Shown piece by piece: positions 25,202-33,685 of a DNA stretch of 36,892 bases; position 1 is the first letter of the stretch, and each line of letters opens with the position of its first letter. The stretch comes from Falsochrobactrum shanghaiense (lineage in GTDB: Bacteria; Pseudomonadota; Alphaproteobacteria; Rhizobiales; Rhizobiaceae). Below the pieces are notes generated by a model, which worked only from the letters and a program-made list of their open reading frames with translations, searched no databases and had not been told where the DNA came from. Made by a program: the position numbers and the translations under genes. Location: contig NZ_QGDB01000011.1 in NCBI RefSeq assembly GCF_003149535.1, positions 1 through 36,892 of the forward strand, in the 5' to 3' direction.

Positions 25202-26420
25202 GGCCATCACTTCGCTCGATGTGTTCCTGAACAGCAATAAGGTCGGCATGATCGTCAGGACGCCGGGTGATTTCAACGCCTTCAGCCTTGATCCGGTCTA
25301 TCGCGCAACCGGCGGCATTCCGGTTCTGAGCTTATCGCTGCGCGCGGCATCAGGGGGCTTGCGCAAGGATCCACGGCCTGTCGCAAGCAGCCTGCCACCT
25401 TTTTTTGCCAACTTGCTGCCCGAAGACAGGCTGCGTGATGCGATGGAAAAGCATCATGCGGGCCATGTGCGACCGGGGAACGATTTCGACCTCCTGGCCA
25501 CACTTGGCGCGGACTTGCCGGGGGCTGTGCGGGTGCTGCCCAGTGAAGGGCAACCCGGTATCACAACGGCACCCATGCAAGGCCAGCCCAAGGCCCGCTT
25601 CTCATTGGCAGGCGTGCAGATGAAGCTCTCGGTGATGAAGAACGCCGGCAAGGGCGGTGGACTGACCTTGCCGCTCGGGGATGGCCAGGGGCAGTATATT
25701 GCAAAATTTCCCTCGGCCGCCTTTCCGGGCGTGTCGGAGAACGAGTTCGCCAATCTCGCGCTTGCCGAAGCGATCGGCATGGATGTGCCCACACGTGAAC
25801 TGGTCAGCAGAGACCAGTTTGAGGGCATTCCCGAAGAATTTGAGACGCTTGCAGAAGGTCTGGTTCTGCTTGTTCGACGCTTCGACCGTGGGGCAGATGG
25901 GCAACGCATCCATATCGAAGATTTCGCGCAGGTCTTCGGCCTCTATCCGGCGCGCAAATATGACGGAGCAGCCTCCCACGACATTGCATCGGCCCTAAAT
26001 GTGGCAATTTCGCCGTTCGCGGCTCTGGAGTTTGTCCGACGGCTGACCTTCTCGGTGGTCATGGGCAATGGCGATATGCATCTCAAGAACTGGTCGCTGA
26101 TCTATCCGGGCGACGGCAACATGCCTGCTCTTGCACCGATCTACGACATGCTTTCGACCGTTCCCTATATTCCGGCCGATGGCCTGGCGCTGTCTCTGGG
26201 CGGCGAGCGGGCCTTCAAGGGCCTGATCCCGGCCCGCTGGAAGGCGTTTGCCAATAGGGCACGGCTGCCGGAGCCTGCTGTCCTGAAGGCGGTTGCCGAG
26301 ACGGTGAAGCACATCGATGCGAAATGGTGGGCGCTTCCGGAGCGCGAATTGGTCCCGTCGGCCGTGCTGGAACGGATCGACGCCCATGTAAAAACCATGA
26401 TCCCGATCCTAAGCGACTGA
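25179..26420 (+). CDS. hipA: HipA-type serine/threonine kinase toxin
   Basis: A 413-residue HipA-family kinase of near-normal length. The N-terminal subdomain (about 5-100) includes LDVFLNSNKVG and LPPFFANLLPEDRLRDAM. The P-loop region is FSLAGVQMKLSV (about 145); further motifs are ENEFANLALAEAIGM, LLVRRFDR and EDFAQVFG. The catalytic loop GNGDMHLKNWSL carries the Asp and Asn, and LAPIYDMLS carries the metal-binding Asp. HipA of E. coli phosphorylates glutamyl-tRNA synthetase and causes persistence; the target here is not known. ATG 25179 with GGAGAG upstream is preferred to GTG 25173. A terminator follows. Confidence 0.92.
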   Translation: MTATRTAEAITSLDVFLNSNKVGMIVRTPGDFNAFSLDPVYRATGGIPVLSLSLRAASGGLRKDPRPVASSLPPFFANLLPEDRLRDAMEKHHAGHVRPGNDFDLLATLGADLPGAVRVLPSEGQPGITTAPMQGQPKARFSLAGVQMKLSVMKNAGKGGGLTLPLGDGQGQYIAKFPSAAFPGVSENEFANLALAEAIGMDVPTRELVSRDQFEGIPEEFETLAEGLVLLVRRFDRGADGQRIHIEDFAQVFGLYPARKYDGAASHDIASALNVAISPFAALEFVRRLTFSVVMGNGDMHLKNWSLIYPGDGNMPALAPIYDMLSTVPYIPADGLALSLGGERAFKGLIPARWKAFANRARLPEPAVLKAVAETVKHIDAKWWALPERELVPSAVLERIDAHVKTMIPILSD

Positions 26421-26473
26421 TCCGTGCCAGACACAACAGGGCGTGGAGGCTGGAGCCTTCCCACAGGCATGAA

Positions 26474-26503
26474 AAAGGCTCCGACCTTGTGGTCGGGGCC
26501 TTT
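26474..26503 (+). terminator. Terminator of hipBA
   Basis: A 13 bp stem AAAGGCTCCGACC / GGTCGGGGCCTTT (one T-G pair) with a TTGT loop, 53 bp after the hipA stop. The stem itself supplies flanking A and T runs, so it could work in both directions. The stretch 26504-26666 beyond it shows no recognisable feature. Confidence 0.85.
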
Positions 26504-26666
26504 GTACCGTGCCTCATTCGCCGCGGCGACCGCTGGCGCTGACCGTTCTGCGCTCCTATGGCCGCGTCTGTGCCTCAAGCTGATCCGATGCCTGGCCGCT
26601 GTCTGCACCATTTTCCTGACAAAAATGGAAAATGATCCGTATCCGCTTCTGATCGCCATCAACGGA

Positions 26667-26990
26667 TCATTGCTGTTCAGGTGCGTGCAAAGCCGTCAGG
26701 CCGGCTGCAACTGCGCTGATCACCGAGAAGATGAGCTGCCATGTTTCAGACGGTATCATGTGCTTGACAATACCGAGCGTCGCGTCAAACCCGGCCATAC
26801 CCGTCGGAGCGACGAAGGCCAGAGCAATCAGCAAACGCGCCCAGATCGGACGGACCAGCATGAGCAGGCCCTGAGCGACTGCCAGTGTCAAACCGGCGGC
26901 GATAAGACCGACGACGATGCCGCCGAGCCAGCTAGCCCCTGTACCATAGGCCCAGATGCCTGCTTTCAGGCCGATGAAGAACGGCAGGGC
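26667..26990 (-). pseudogene. C-terminal fragment of a multi-helix membrane protein
   Basis: The minus-strand frame is open from 26990 and gives 107 residues with three to four hydrophobic helices (FFIGLKAGIWAYGTG..., GGIVVGLIAAGLTLAVAQGLLML, WARLLIALAFVAP, WQLIFSVISAVAAGLTAL), ending APEQQ. A stop lies immediately before the conserved-looking part, at the junction with the lactonase-like fragment, so the N-terminus has probably been cut off. No family was recognised. An intact short protein starting at TTG 26891 is possible but less likely. Confidence 0.45.
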
Positions 26991-26992
26991 TC

Positions 26993-27100
26993 ATATCACG
27001 AGAAGTCGCCGATCTCGCAATCCCCAACGGTTTAGCTTTTGATGAAGATCGCAAGCGCATGTATTTTGCAGATACCCGCGCCTATACGATTTGGATGCGC
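26993..27100 (+). pseudogene. Fragment of an SMP-30/gluconolactonase-like protein
   Basis: About 36 residues contain IPNGLAFDEDRKRMYFADTRAYTIW, the well-known PNGLAF...YFADT...IW repeat of SMP-30/gluconolactonase beta-propellers. Nothing upstream of 26990 or downstream of about 27100 continues the fold, so both ends are lost. Such lactonases often accompany sugar dehydrogenase operons, and this piece may be left from a sugar catabolic locus disrupted by rearrangement. Confidence 0.55.
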
Positions 27101-27166
27101 GATTACAGCGTTCAAGGCAGTGCAGAACCTGTCCGGCAAGCCCGGAAAATAGGTGCCCCGGTTAAA

Positions 27167-27195
27167 GCGCCGATCTGGTTGGATCAGATCGGCGC
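27167..27195 (-). terminator. Terminator of the phosphonate-type operon
   Basis: A perfect 10 bp inverted repeat GCGCCGATCT / AGATCGGCGC with a 9-base loop, 14 bp beyond the stop of the minus-strand PLP enzyme. On the minus strand the stem is followed by TTTAAC, a weak T-run, so termination efficiency is uncertain. Confidence 0.75.
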
Positions 27196-27208
27196 CTCAG
27201 GCTTTTGT

Positions 27209-28450
27209 TTAAACACGCAGGTTTTCCACGCCCCGCCGTATTCGCTTGAGCGTATCGTCGAGTTCAGCCGCCGTAATGACAAGCGGCGGCGAAAAGCTGA
27301 TGCTCGATTTGCCTTTGAAAACCGTCGAAACCCCCTGCCTGCGCAGTTCCGCAAGCAGGGTTCGAGCAAACTTCTCATCGGCGTCAAAACCCAGCGCCGA
27401 TGGATCAAGCTCGATGGCCTGAAGCAAGCCCTTTCCGCGCGATCCGACAATTGCCGGGACGGCTTGCGCAATCTCCGCGACCATGCGGGTAAAATCTTCT
27501 CCCGCCCTCGCCGCCCAATCGACCAGATTGTCGCTTTCGATAATCTCCAGCGTCGTCAGGGCCGCGCGCGTGGTCAGTGGATTTTTCTCATGCGTATAAT
27601 GCCCCAGATTGAGTTCGGGAGCGATGTTGAGCCGTGCATCGGCAATGACGGCGGCAATGGGCAGCATGGCACCGCCCAGCGCCTTGCCCAGAACCACAGC
27701 GTCAGGGACAGCACCCACATGCTCGAAGGCGAAAAATTTTCCGGTCTTGCCAAGCCCGGAGGGGATCTCATCGAAAATCAGGAGCGCACCATATCGGTCA
27801 CACAGGCGGCGCACTTCAGCCCATAGGCCGTCCGGCGGTATATGGCAGTTGGAGCGGATAGGTTCTGCTATCACGCAGGCAATACCGCTTTGCGAGTTGG
27901 AAAGAATTTCCTCGATCTCCGCCAGCATCCGCTCGCCGCCGCCCGCAGCCCAATAAGGCGTCACATGATGACGCCCCGCCAGCAGAGGCCCCAGACGCTC
28001 ATCGGTATCGCAAGCGGACAGGCCGAAAGCACCAAAGCCGTGTCCGTGATAGCTGCCGCGCAGCGAAATTGTTTCATGCCGTCCGGTTGCCACACGCGCA
28101 AGCTTCAGCGCGATTTCGATGGCGTCCGAACCGCTATTGGCGAAAAGCACCTTCGCGACCGGACCGGGCCAGTGCCCGAGCAGCTTTTCAGCCAGTTCAA
28201 CCGCCGGTTGGTTGGTGAACCGGCGGGGACTGAACGGAAGCTCGTCAATCTGCGCTTTCAACGCCTCAACCAGCACCGGATGAGCATAGCCGATATGATG
28301 CGCTGTATTACCATGCAGATCGACCAGTCGATGGCCATCCATCTCTTCCAGCCAGATGCCGCCCACAGAACGCAAGGCCGACTGGCAGGGGGATGAGCCT
28401 TCCTGATGAAAAAAGGCCAGGCTGTCGCGTTCGACCAAAGTGCCGGTCAT
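27209..28450 (-). CDS. Class-III PLP enzyme, probable (R)-1-hydroxy-2-aminoethylphosphonate ammonia-lyase (PbfA-like)
   Basis: A 413-residue cytoplasmic PLP enzyme of the class-III aminotransferase fold. Seen: DLHGNTAHHIGYAHPVLVEAL, PFSPRRFTN, the PLP phosphate site NSGSDAIEIALKLAR, SYHGHGFGA, cofactor Asp in LIFDEIPSGLGKTG, and the likely Schiff-base Lys in LGKALGGAMLP. The N-terminal FFHQ...STPC-like segment and SPRRFTN resemble PbfA, which releases ammonia from 1-hydroxy-2-aminoethylphosphonate to give phosphonoacetaldehyde. The start overlaps the permease stop by 4 bp (ATGA), so it is translationally coupled to an aminoethylphosphonate-type importer. A true aminotransferase (PhnW-like role) is the main alternative. 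No phosphonatase gene is in the window. Confidence 0.8.
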   Translation of the reverse strand: MTGTLVERDSLAFFHQEGSSPCQSALRSVGGIWLEEMDGHRLVDLHGNTAHHIGYAHPVLVEALKAQIDELPFSPRRFTNQPAVELAEKLLGHWPGPVAKVLFANSGSDAIEIALKLARVATGRHETISLRGSYHGHGFGAFGLSACDTDERLGPLLAGRHHVTPYWAAGGGERMLAEIEEILSNSQSGIACVIAEPIRSNCHIPPDGLWAEVRRLCDRYGALLIFDEIPSGLGKTGKFFAFEHVGAVPDAVVLGKALGGAMLPIAAVIADARLNIAPELNLGHYTHEKNPLTTRAALTTLEIIESDNLVDWAARAGEDFTRMVAEIAQAVPAIVGSRGKGLLQAIELDPSALGFDADEKFARTLLAELRRQGVSTVFKGKSSISFSPPLVITAAELDDTLKRIRRGVENLRV

Positions 28451-30564
28451 GATGTTTGCTCCTGATGCATAAGGAAATTCTGATCCCGTTTTCGTCGCCT
28501 CTTCATTTGAGGCTTGCGCTCGATCAGCCAGATAAGGGCCATGGCCATCAGCGCGATTGCGAGCAGCACCACGCTTTTTGCCCCCGCATAGCCGAATTCA
28601 CCGGATGCAGCGTGATTGAAGATCGCAACCGATGCCAGCTTGTGATTGCCCGACACCAGAAAGATGACCGAGGAAAGCGTCGTCAACCCATCGATGAAGA
28701 CATAAAGCGTGCCGAGCAACAACGCTGGCTTGAGCATTGGCAGGGTGACGCGGAAAAACCGCGAAACCAGCCCCGCCCCCAGGCTTTCCGCCGCTTCGTC
28801 CACAGCCGGATCCAGCCCTTGCAGCGCCGCACGCGTTGCAAGAATGCCGACAAAGAGGTTGGAAAACAGAATATTGATGACGAGGATCGCCGACGTGCCG
28901 GTCAGCGCCAATGCCTTGATGCCAAAAGGCAGATTGAAGGCAATGATATAACCTATACCAAAGATTATTCCGGGCAGAATGGCAGGCGCAAGGGCGATGA
29001 AAAAGATGATATTGGCGCCCGGCGGACGCAGCCTTTCTATCACATAGCCGACAAGAATTCCCATCAGCCCGCCGATTGGCGCTGCGATGCCGGCGATCAC
29101 GACACTGTCCCATACGAGGCCCAGCCCCCGATCCGAACTGCCGTAGCCGGAACCCCCAAGCCCGACATTCACGCCTTCGGATGTGAAATAGCCGAGCGTA
29201 AAACTCCAGTCCACGCCCCATATCCGCGTCACCGCGCCAAGCGCCATCGTGCCATAAACGGTAGCAATGATGAGCACGATCGTACCGGTGAATGCCGACA
29301 GGCCAATGCGCCACGAGACGGGAATGGCCAGATCCGCAGCACGCCCGCCGCCATTGCTGACATAACGCTTGCGGCGGCCGAAGGCTTCCAGAACCAGATA
29401 GAGCAGCAATGATGGAACGAGCAGCCAGACACAGATTGCTGCCGCCAGCGGTGTATTTTGATAGGCGGTGATCTGATCATAAATCACCCCGGCCAGAACG
29501 GGCATATCGCGCCCCAGCAGCATCGGATTGCCGAAATCGGTGAGGCTCAGAATAAAAACCAACACTGCTGCACGTTTGAATGCGGGCCAGTACATCGGCA
29601 GCGTGACATGAGTGAAGCTCTGCCCGTGACGAGCACCAAGACCTGCGGACGCTTCGTGCAGATCGCCGTTATGCTTTCGCATGACATTGTCAAACACGAT
29701 CAGCGCTGGCGGAATGAAAGCCAGGGTCTGCGCCATCAATATGCCCGCAAAACCATAGAGATTGGTTTGCTCGGCATCGATCAGGCCCAGCCATTGATCG
29801 AGCAGCGTATGCGTTACAAGCCCTCGCCGCCCGAAAAGCATCAATGTAGCGGTGGCTATGAGGACGGGCGGAGCAACGAGCGGCGTCAGCAGCACGGCAC
29901 GCGTCAATTGCGGCCTGCGGACCGCTCCGGAATTGATACTGTAAGCCAGCGCGAAGGCGGCAGCGATCGTCGTGATCGTCGCACATAATGCAAGGCTGAG
30001 ACTGTTCCAGGCCGCCAGCCTCAGATGTGATTTGCGGGCGACTTCCAGATAATGATCAAGGCCAAAACGCGATTCCGTGCCATTGCGCAATTGATCGAAT
30101 TTTTCCTGCCCCAATGCATCCCTGACCTTGAAGGCCAGCGCAGAACGCTTGTGTTGCATGATATGGGCAAGCGGGTAGATCTCGTCAAAACGAGCGGCCT
30201 CGTCGGGCGTCAATCGGGCAATAGCCGCATCTGCATGACGTTTCTGTATATTATAAGCGGCTTTTCTATCCCAATCGACGGCTATGCCTGACAGCCCGAA
30301 TGCGGCGGCGACGGCATCCACCTGCTCGTTCATCGTGGCTGTGGCAACCCAGCGCGCAATGTTCTTATCGCGCTCATCCGCGGGCATTGCATCAAGTGCT
30401 TCGCTCGTTACCACGCTTAACCGTTCCGGCGTCATGGGACCGCGGATATTAAAACTTTCCACCAGAACCGTTCCCAGCGGATAGGCGATGAACACCACCA
30501 GCAACAACGTGACCAGCGCGGACACAATAGTGGACGAGAGATTGCGTGACGATGCACCCATCAC
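28447..30564 (-). CDS. Fused double ABC permease, 2-aminoethylphosphonate/Fe(III) type
   Basis: A 705-residue inner-membrane permease with two complete binding-protein-dependent transport domains in one chain. Both EAA loops are seen: EASAGLGARHGQSFTHVTLPMYWPAFKR and EAAESLGAGLVSRFFRVTLPMLKPAL. After the first helix (about 12-35) a soluble insert of about 140 residues (about 38-180) precedes the usual helices; it is Ala- and charge-rich, and the insert together with the fusion makes this protein longer than the usual roughly 550 residues. It overlaps the ATPase stop by 4 bp and is overlapped by the PLP gene in the same way. The substrate is inferred from context: 2-aminoethylphosphonate-type, less likely Fe(III) or another organic anion. 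Confidence 0.88.
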   Translation of the reverse strand: MMGASSRNLSSTIVSALVTLLLVVFIAYPLGTVLVESFNIRGPMTPERLSVVTSEALDAMPADERDKNIARWVATATMNEQVDAVAAAFGLSGIAVDWDRKAAYNIQKRHADAAIARLTPDEAARFDEIYPLAHIMQHKRSALAFKVRDALGQEKFDQLRNGTESRFGLDHYLEVARKSHLRLAAWNSLSLALCATITTIAAAFALAYSINSGAVRRPQLTRAVLLTPLVAPPVLIATATLMLFGRRGLVTHTLLDQWLGLIDAEQTNLYGFAGILMAQTLAFIPPALIVFDNVMRKHNGDLHEASAGLGARHGQSFTHVTLPMYWPAFKRAAVLVFILSLTDFGNPMLLGRDMPVLAGVIYDQITAYQNTPLAAAICVWLLVPSLLLYLVLEAFGRRKRYVSNGGGRAADLAIPVSWRIGLSAFTGTIVLIIATVYGTMALGAVTRIWGVDWSFTLGYFTSEGVNVGLGGSGYGSSDRGLGLVWDSVVIAGIAAPIGGLMGILVGYVIERLRPPGANIIFFIALAPAILPGIIFGIGYIIAFNLPFGIKALALTGTSAILVINILFSNLFVGILATRAALQGLDPAVDEAAESLGAGLVSRFFRVTLPMLKPALLLGTLYVFIDGLTTLSSVIFLVSGNHKLASVAIFNHAASGEFGYAGAKSVVLLAIALMAMALIWLIERKPQMKRRRKRDQNFLMHQEQTS

Positions 30565-31670
30565 TTGCTTCCATCGGGCAAGGCCCAGGCGCGCGCCAGA
30601 TTGGCCACCACGCGGACGGATTGCCCTTTTCTGTAACCGGCATGAGAAACCGAAGGCACATCGACAATCAGGTTCTGGCCTGTTTCCGCCACAACCTGCA
30701 GCCGCACGCTCGCACCGGAGAATGTCGCCATTTCGATCCGACCGGGGATACCGACCGATTTTGGGTCGGGCGACTGTATCGCCAGATGTTCGGGACGATA
30801 AAGCAGCGTAACGTCCTCGCCGATCCGCACGTCATCGGGCAGCAGCGCAGGCCAGATGGCGCCTTCGACATCGAGACCATGCTGCGTGGCCCTGCCTGTG
30901 ACAAGATTGGACACCCCGACAAATTCCGCCACAAAACGGGTCGCGGGACGATGATAGATTTCCGATGGCGTGCCGACCTGCTCGATCCGACCCTGCGACA
31001 TGACGGCAATGCGATCGGACAAGGCGAAGGCTTCTTCCTGATCGTGCGTGACGAATAATGTCGTTATGCCCAGACGATCTACAAGAGCGCGCAGATCAGC
31101 GCGCAGTTTTGACCGAATGCGGGCGTCGAGCGCGGACATGGGTTCGTCCAGCAACAGCACTTCGGGTTCCGAAGCCAGCGCTCTCGCCAAAGCCACGCGC
31201 TGCTGCTGTCCACCGGATAATTCGTGCGGGTAGCGATCCAGCAGGTGCTCAAGCTCGACCATCGCCGCCAGTTCACTGACGCGGGCCTGCAATCTGGCGC
31301 GCGGCATGGAGCGGATCATATTCGAAAAGCCGATATTCTGCGCTACGGTTTTTGTCGGAAACAGCGCATAGGACTGAAAGACAAATCCCATGCCGCGCCT
31401 GGCAGGGGGCTGCTGGGTAATATTCGCATCACCGCAAAAGATTTCACCCCGATCCGCACTGACAAAACCGGCAATAATCCGCAAGAGCGTGGTCTTGCCG
31501 CAGCCCGAAGCACCCAGAAGGGTGACGAATTCACCCTTGCCGAGCTCAAGACTGACATCATCAACTGCTGCATTTCCGGAAAATGTTTTCCGGATATTGC
31601 CTATGCGGATATGCGGCTGGCCCATAACGGGGGCCAGCTGCTCCAGCTTTTCGAGGGTCAGGCTTGTCAT
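30561..31670 (-). CDS. ABC transporter ATP-binding protein, phosphonate-type importer
   Basis: A 369-residue cytoplasmic ATPase of the PotA/FbpC/PhnT class. Walker A GASGCGKTTLLRI (about 53-65), Q-loop FQSYALFP, signature LSGGQQQRVALARAL (about 150), Walker B VLLLDEPMSALDA, switch His in LFVTHDQEEAF, and a C-terminal TOBE-like regulatory domain (about 260-369). The ATG overlaps the binding-protein stop by 4 bp and its stop overlaps the permease ATG by 4 bp, so all four genes form one coupled unit. Confidence 0.92.
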   Translation of the reverse strand: MTSLTLEKLEQLAPVMGQPHIRIGNIRKTFSGNAAVDDVSLELGKGEFVTLLGASGCGKTTLLRIIAGFVSADRGEIFCGDANITQQPPARRGMGFVFQSYALFPTKTVAQNIGFSNMIRSMPRARLQARVSELAAMVELEHLLDRYPHELSGGQQQRVALARALASEPEVLLLDEPMSALDARIRSKLRADLRALVDRLGITTLFVTHDQEEAFALSDRIAVMSQGRIEQVGTPSEIYHRPATRFVAEFVGVSNLVTGRATQHGLDVEGAIWPALLPDDVRIGEDVTLLYRPEHLAIQSPDPKSVGIPGRIEMATFSGASVRLQVVAETGQNLIVDVPSVSHAGYRKGQSVRVVANLARAWALPDGSK

Positions 31671-32632
31671 TGCTTGAGAATGCGCGTGGTAAATTCGGTG
31701 CGGAATTCATCGATATTCACCGGACGGCGCATATCCCACAAAGTGATGGTGGAAAGATCGACCAGACCGTAACCGGGCACCGCCGTCGCACCGACGATCT
31801 TGCCGAGTACTTCGGCTGCTTCCTTGCTGGCCATGAAATCGAGGAAAAGCTGTGCCTCGTCGGGATTAGGGCCACCCGCAACCAGTCCGCCGCCTTCCGT
31901 CACATTGGGCGTTATCCCGCCATAGACAACCTCGACAGGATGGCCGGAGGATTTACGCTCGAAACAGGTGGTGTCGAAGCTCAAGCCGATAGCCACCTCG
32001 CCGGATGCTGCAAGATCGGCTCCACCCGAACCGCCATCGGAATATTTGAAGACGTTTTCATTGAGATTTTCAATATAGGGCCAGCCGAACGCATCGGCAA
32101 AAGTCGTGAGAATTGCTCCGCCCGTGCCCGACTTGAGCGGAGAAGGAAGGGAGATCTCGTTCTTGTAAACGGGCTTGACCAGATCTTCCCAGGCCTTGGG
32201 CATCGGCAAGTTTTTCTCAGCCAGACGGTCGGTATTCACCAACATGCACATGGTGGTGGCAAAATGCTTGTTGTAGAAATTATCCGGATGCGTGAACTGC
32301 TCGCCAATGAGAGATTCTTTCGGTTCATACGGCTCAAAAACCCCGGCTTCGGTCAGCTGATCGAGAGCAGTATTGTTGACGAGATAAATGATGTCGGCCT
32401 GCGGGTTGGCTTTTTCAGCAATGGCGCGCTCGACGATCGGGCCGGTGGAGCCGGACACGAACTTGACTTCGATGTCGGGATGCTTGGCTTTGAATGCGGC
32501 GACAAGTGCCGTATTGACGTTGTCGGAGGCATTATAAATCATGACCTCCTTGGCAAGAGCGGAGGATGCCGATAATGCCAGCGCGGCAACCGTCAATCCG
32601 ATAAGTTTCTTGTTGAATGTTGGGGTTGTCAT
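31667..32632 (-). CDS. Periplasmic substrate-binding protein, phosphonate-type importer
   Basis: A 321-residue periplasmic binding protein of the type-2 fold (Fe(III)/2-aminoethylphosphonate cluster). The signal peptide is residues 1 to about 28 (KK, hydrophobic core, SALA cleavage before KEVMIYNAS). The mature start KEVMIYNASDNVNTALVAAFKAKHPDIEVKFVSGSTG matches the phosphonate/iron-binding subgroup. ATG 32632 is chosen because GGAGAG lies upstream; an earlier frame start at 32662 would add a charged stretch before the signal. First gene of the operon, divergent from a LysR gene. Confidence 0.9.
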   Translation of the reverse strand: MTTPTFNKKLIGLTVAALALSASSALAKEVMIYNASDNVNTALVAAFKAKHPDIEVKFVSGSTGPIVERAIAEKANPQADIIYLVNNTALDQLTEAGVFEPYEPKESLIGEQFTHPDNFYNKHFATTMCMLVNTDRLAEKNLPMPKAWEDLVKPVYKNEISLPSPLKSGTGGAILTTFADAFGWPYIENLNENVFKYSDGGSGGADLAASGEVAIGLSFDTTCFERKSSGHPVEVVYGGITPNVTEGGGLVAGGPNPDEAQLFLDFMASKEAAEVLGKIVGATAVPGYGLVDLSTITLWDMRRPVNIDEFRTEFTTRILKQ

Positions 32633-32683
32633 TTTTCTCTCCTGCCATTCCTTGCGCGACACGCTTGGATGTGTTGATTATGG

Positions 32684-32731
32684 TATAAGTATCTCTTAGA
32701 TTCATGACAGGCATGTGAAGATAAACTTATA
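32684..32731. promoter_or_regulatory. Candidate LysR-binding region in the divergent promoter
   Basis: The 114 bp divergent gap contains TAAGTATCTCTTA (32686-32698), a T-N11-A box with inverted TAAG/CTTA arms as LysR proteins prefer. A larger inverted pair TATAAGT (32684-32690) and ACTTATA (32725-32731) flanks the probable promoter. Position between the LysR gene and the operon start supports the call. Confidence 0.5.
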
Positions 32732-32746
32732 TCGAGGATTCAATTA

Positions 32747-33616
32747 ATGAACTTTACGCAGTTGCGCGCCTTCCATGCCGTTGCCGTTACCGGCACATTT
32801 TCAGGTGCGGCGCAGACGCTGGGCGTCAGCCAGCCTGCGATTACGCAGCACATAAAATCGCTCGAGGAGAGCCTTGAGGCACGATTGTTCATCCGCAACG
32901 GTACCACCATTGAACTGACGGCCAATGCAATGGATCTGCTGCCAAAAGTGCGCGATGTCATGCTGACGATCGATGATATTGACGCGCGGGTGAAAAACGC
33001 CAGATCGCTGCGCTCCGGGCATCTGACCATCGGCGTCTGTTCGCCATGCGTGGTCATGCCGGTTCTGGAACGCTTCTTCCGGCTTCTGCCCGGAGTGCAT
33101 GTGGATGTGCGGCTGGAAAACTCCTATCGCCTTCTGGATCTCGTCGCATCCAGCCGCGTCGATGCGGCCATGGTGACGCTCACCGAACCCGATCCGCATT
33201 TCACATGCCGTCATCTCATGGACCAGCGGGTGCTGCTGCTTGTCAATGAGCAGCATCCGTGGTGGGAGCGGACAAGTCTTTCAATCGACGAACTGGCAGG
33301 GCAGAGATTCATCCTGCGGGAAGAAAGCTCCATGACCCGGCAGCTATTCGAGCGCGCCGTCGCAAGCAAGCCGGAGGTTCTCGCCTCCCACTTTATCCTG
33401 AGCAGCCGTGAGGCGGTCAAGGAAGCCGCTGCTGCGGGGCTTGGCGTCGGCATTACGCTTAGCCGCGAACTGGGCTTTGACAGTCGTTTGCGGGGAATCC
33501 CGCTGGAAGACGTGGAATTCTCAGCCGGTGAATATGTCGTGGCTTTGCCCAAATTCGCGGAAAAAGGCGCTATACGCGAATTCATGGACATGGCGGTTGA
33601 GGTGCTGGCACATTGA
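32747..33616 (+). CDS. LysR-family regulator of the phosphonate-type operon
   Basis: A 289-residue LysR regulator. The N-terminal helix-turn-helix (about 1-60) reads MNFTQLRAFHAVAVTGTFSGAAQTLGVSQPAITQHIKSLEESL, followed by the effector domain (about 88-289, starting SGHLTIGVCSPCVV). GAGGA precedes the ATG. It is divergent from the binding-protein gene with a LysR-type box between them, so it probably controls that operon with the imported compound or an intermediate as co-inducer. Just after its stop, IS6-family debris begins (33624). Confidence 0.92.
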   Translation: MNFTQLRAFHAVAVTGTFSGAAQTLGVSQPAITQHIKSLEESLEARLFIRNGTTIELTANAMDLLPKVRDVMLTIDDIDARVKNARSLRSGHLTIGVCSPCVVMPVLERFFRLLPGVHVDVRLENSYRLLDLVASSRVDAAMVTLTEPDPHFTCRHLMDQRVLLLVNEQHPWWERTSLSIDELAGQRFILREESSMTRQLFERAVASKPEVLASHFILSSREAVKEAAAAGLGVGITLSRELGFDSRLRGIPLEDVEFSAGEYVVALPKFAEKGAIREFMDMAVEVLAH

Positions 33617-33623
33617 GCACACC

Positions 33624-33640
33624 GGTACCGTAACCTTAAC
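33624..33640. repeat. IS6-type terminal repeat, copy 1
   Basis: The sequence GGTACCGTAACCTTAAC (33624-33640) is repeated as GGCACCGTAACCTTAAC at 34108-34124. Here it is the right end of the minus-strand fragment at 33686-34107, read inward. It starts with GG as IS6-family ends do. Confidence 0.6.
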
Positions 33641-33685
33641 CTGTGCGTAGATGCGTGTTGATCTATGATGTAGTGATAGCGCAGA

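Noticed and set aside
28456..29412. A 318-codon plus-strand frame antisense to the fused permease
   Set aside because: No motif and strongly polar composition mirror the hydrophobic permease on the other strand.
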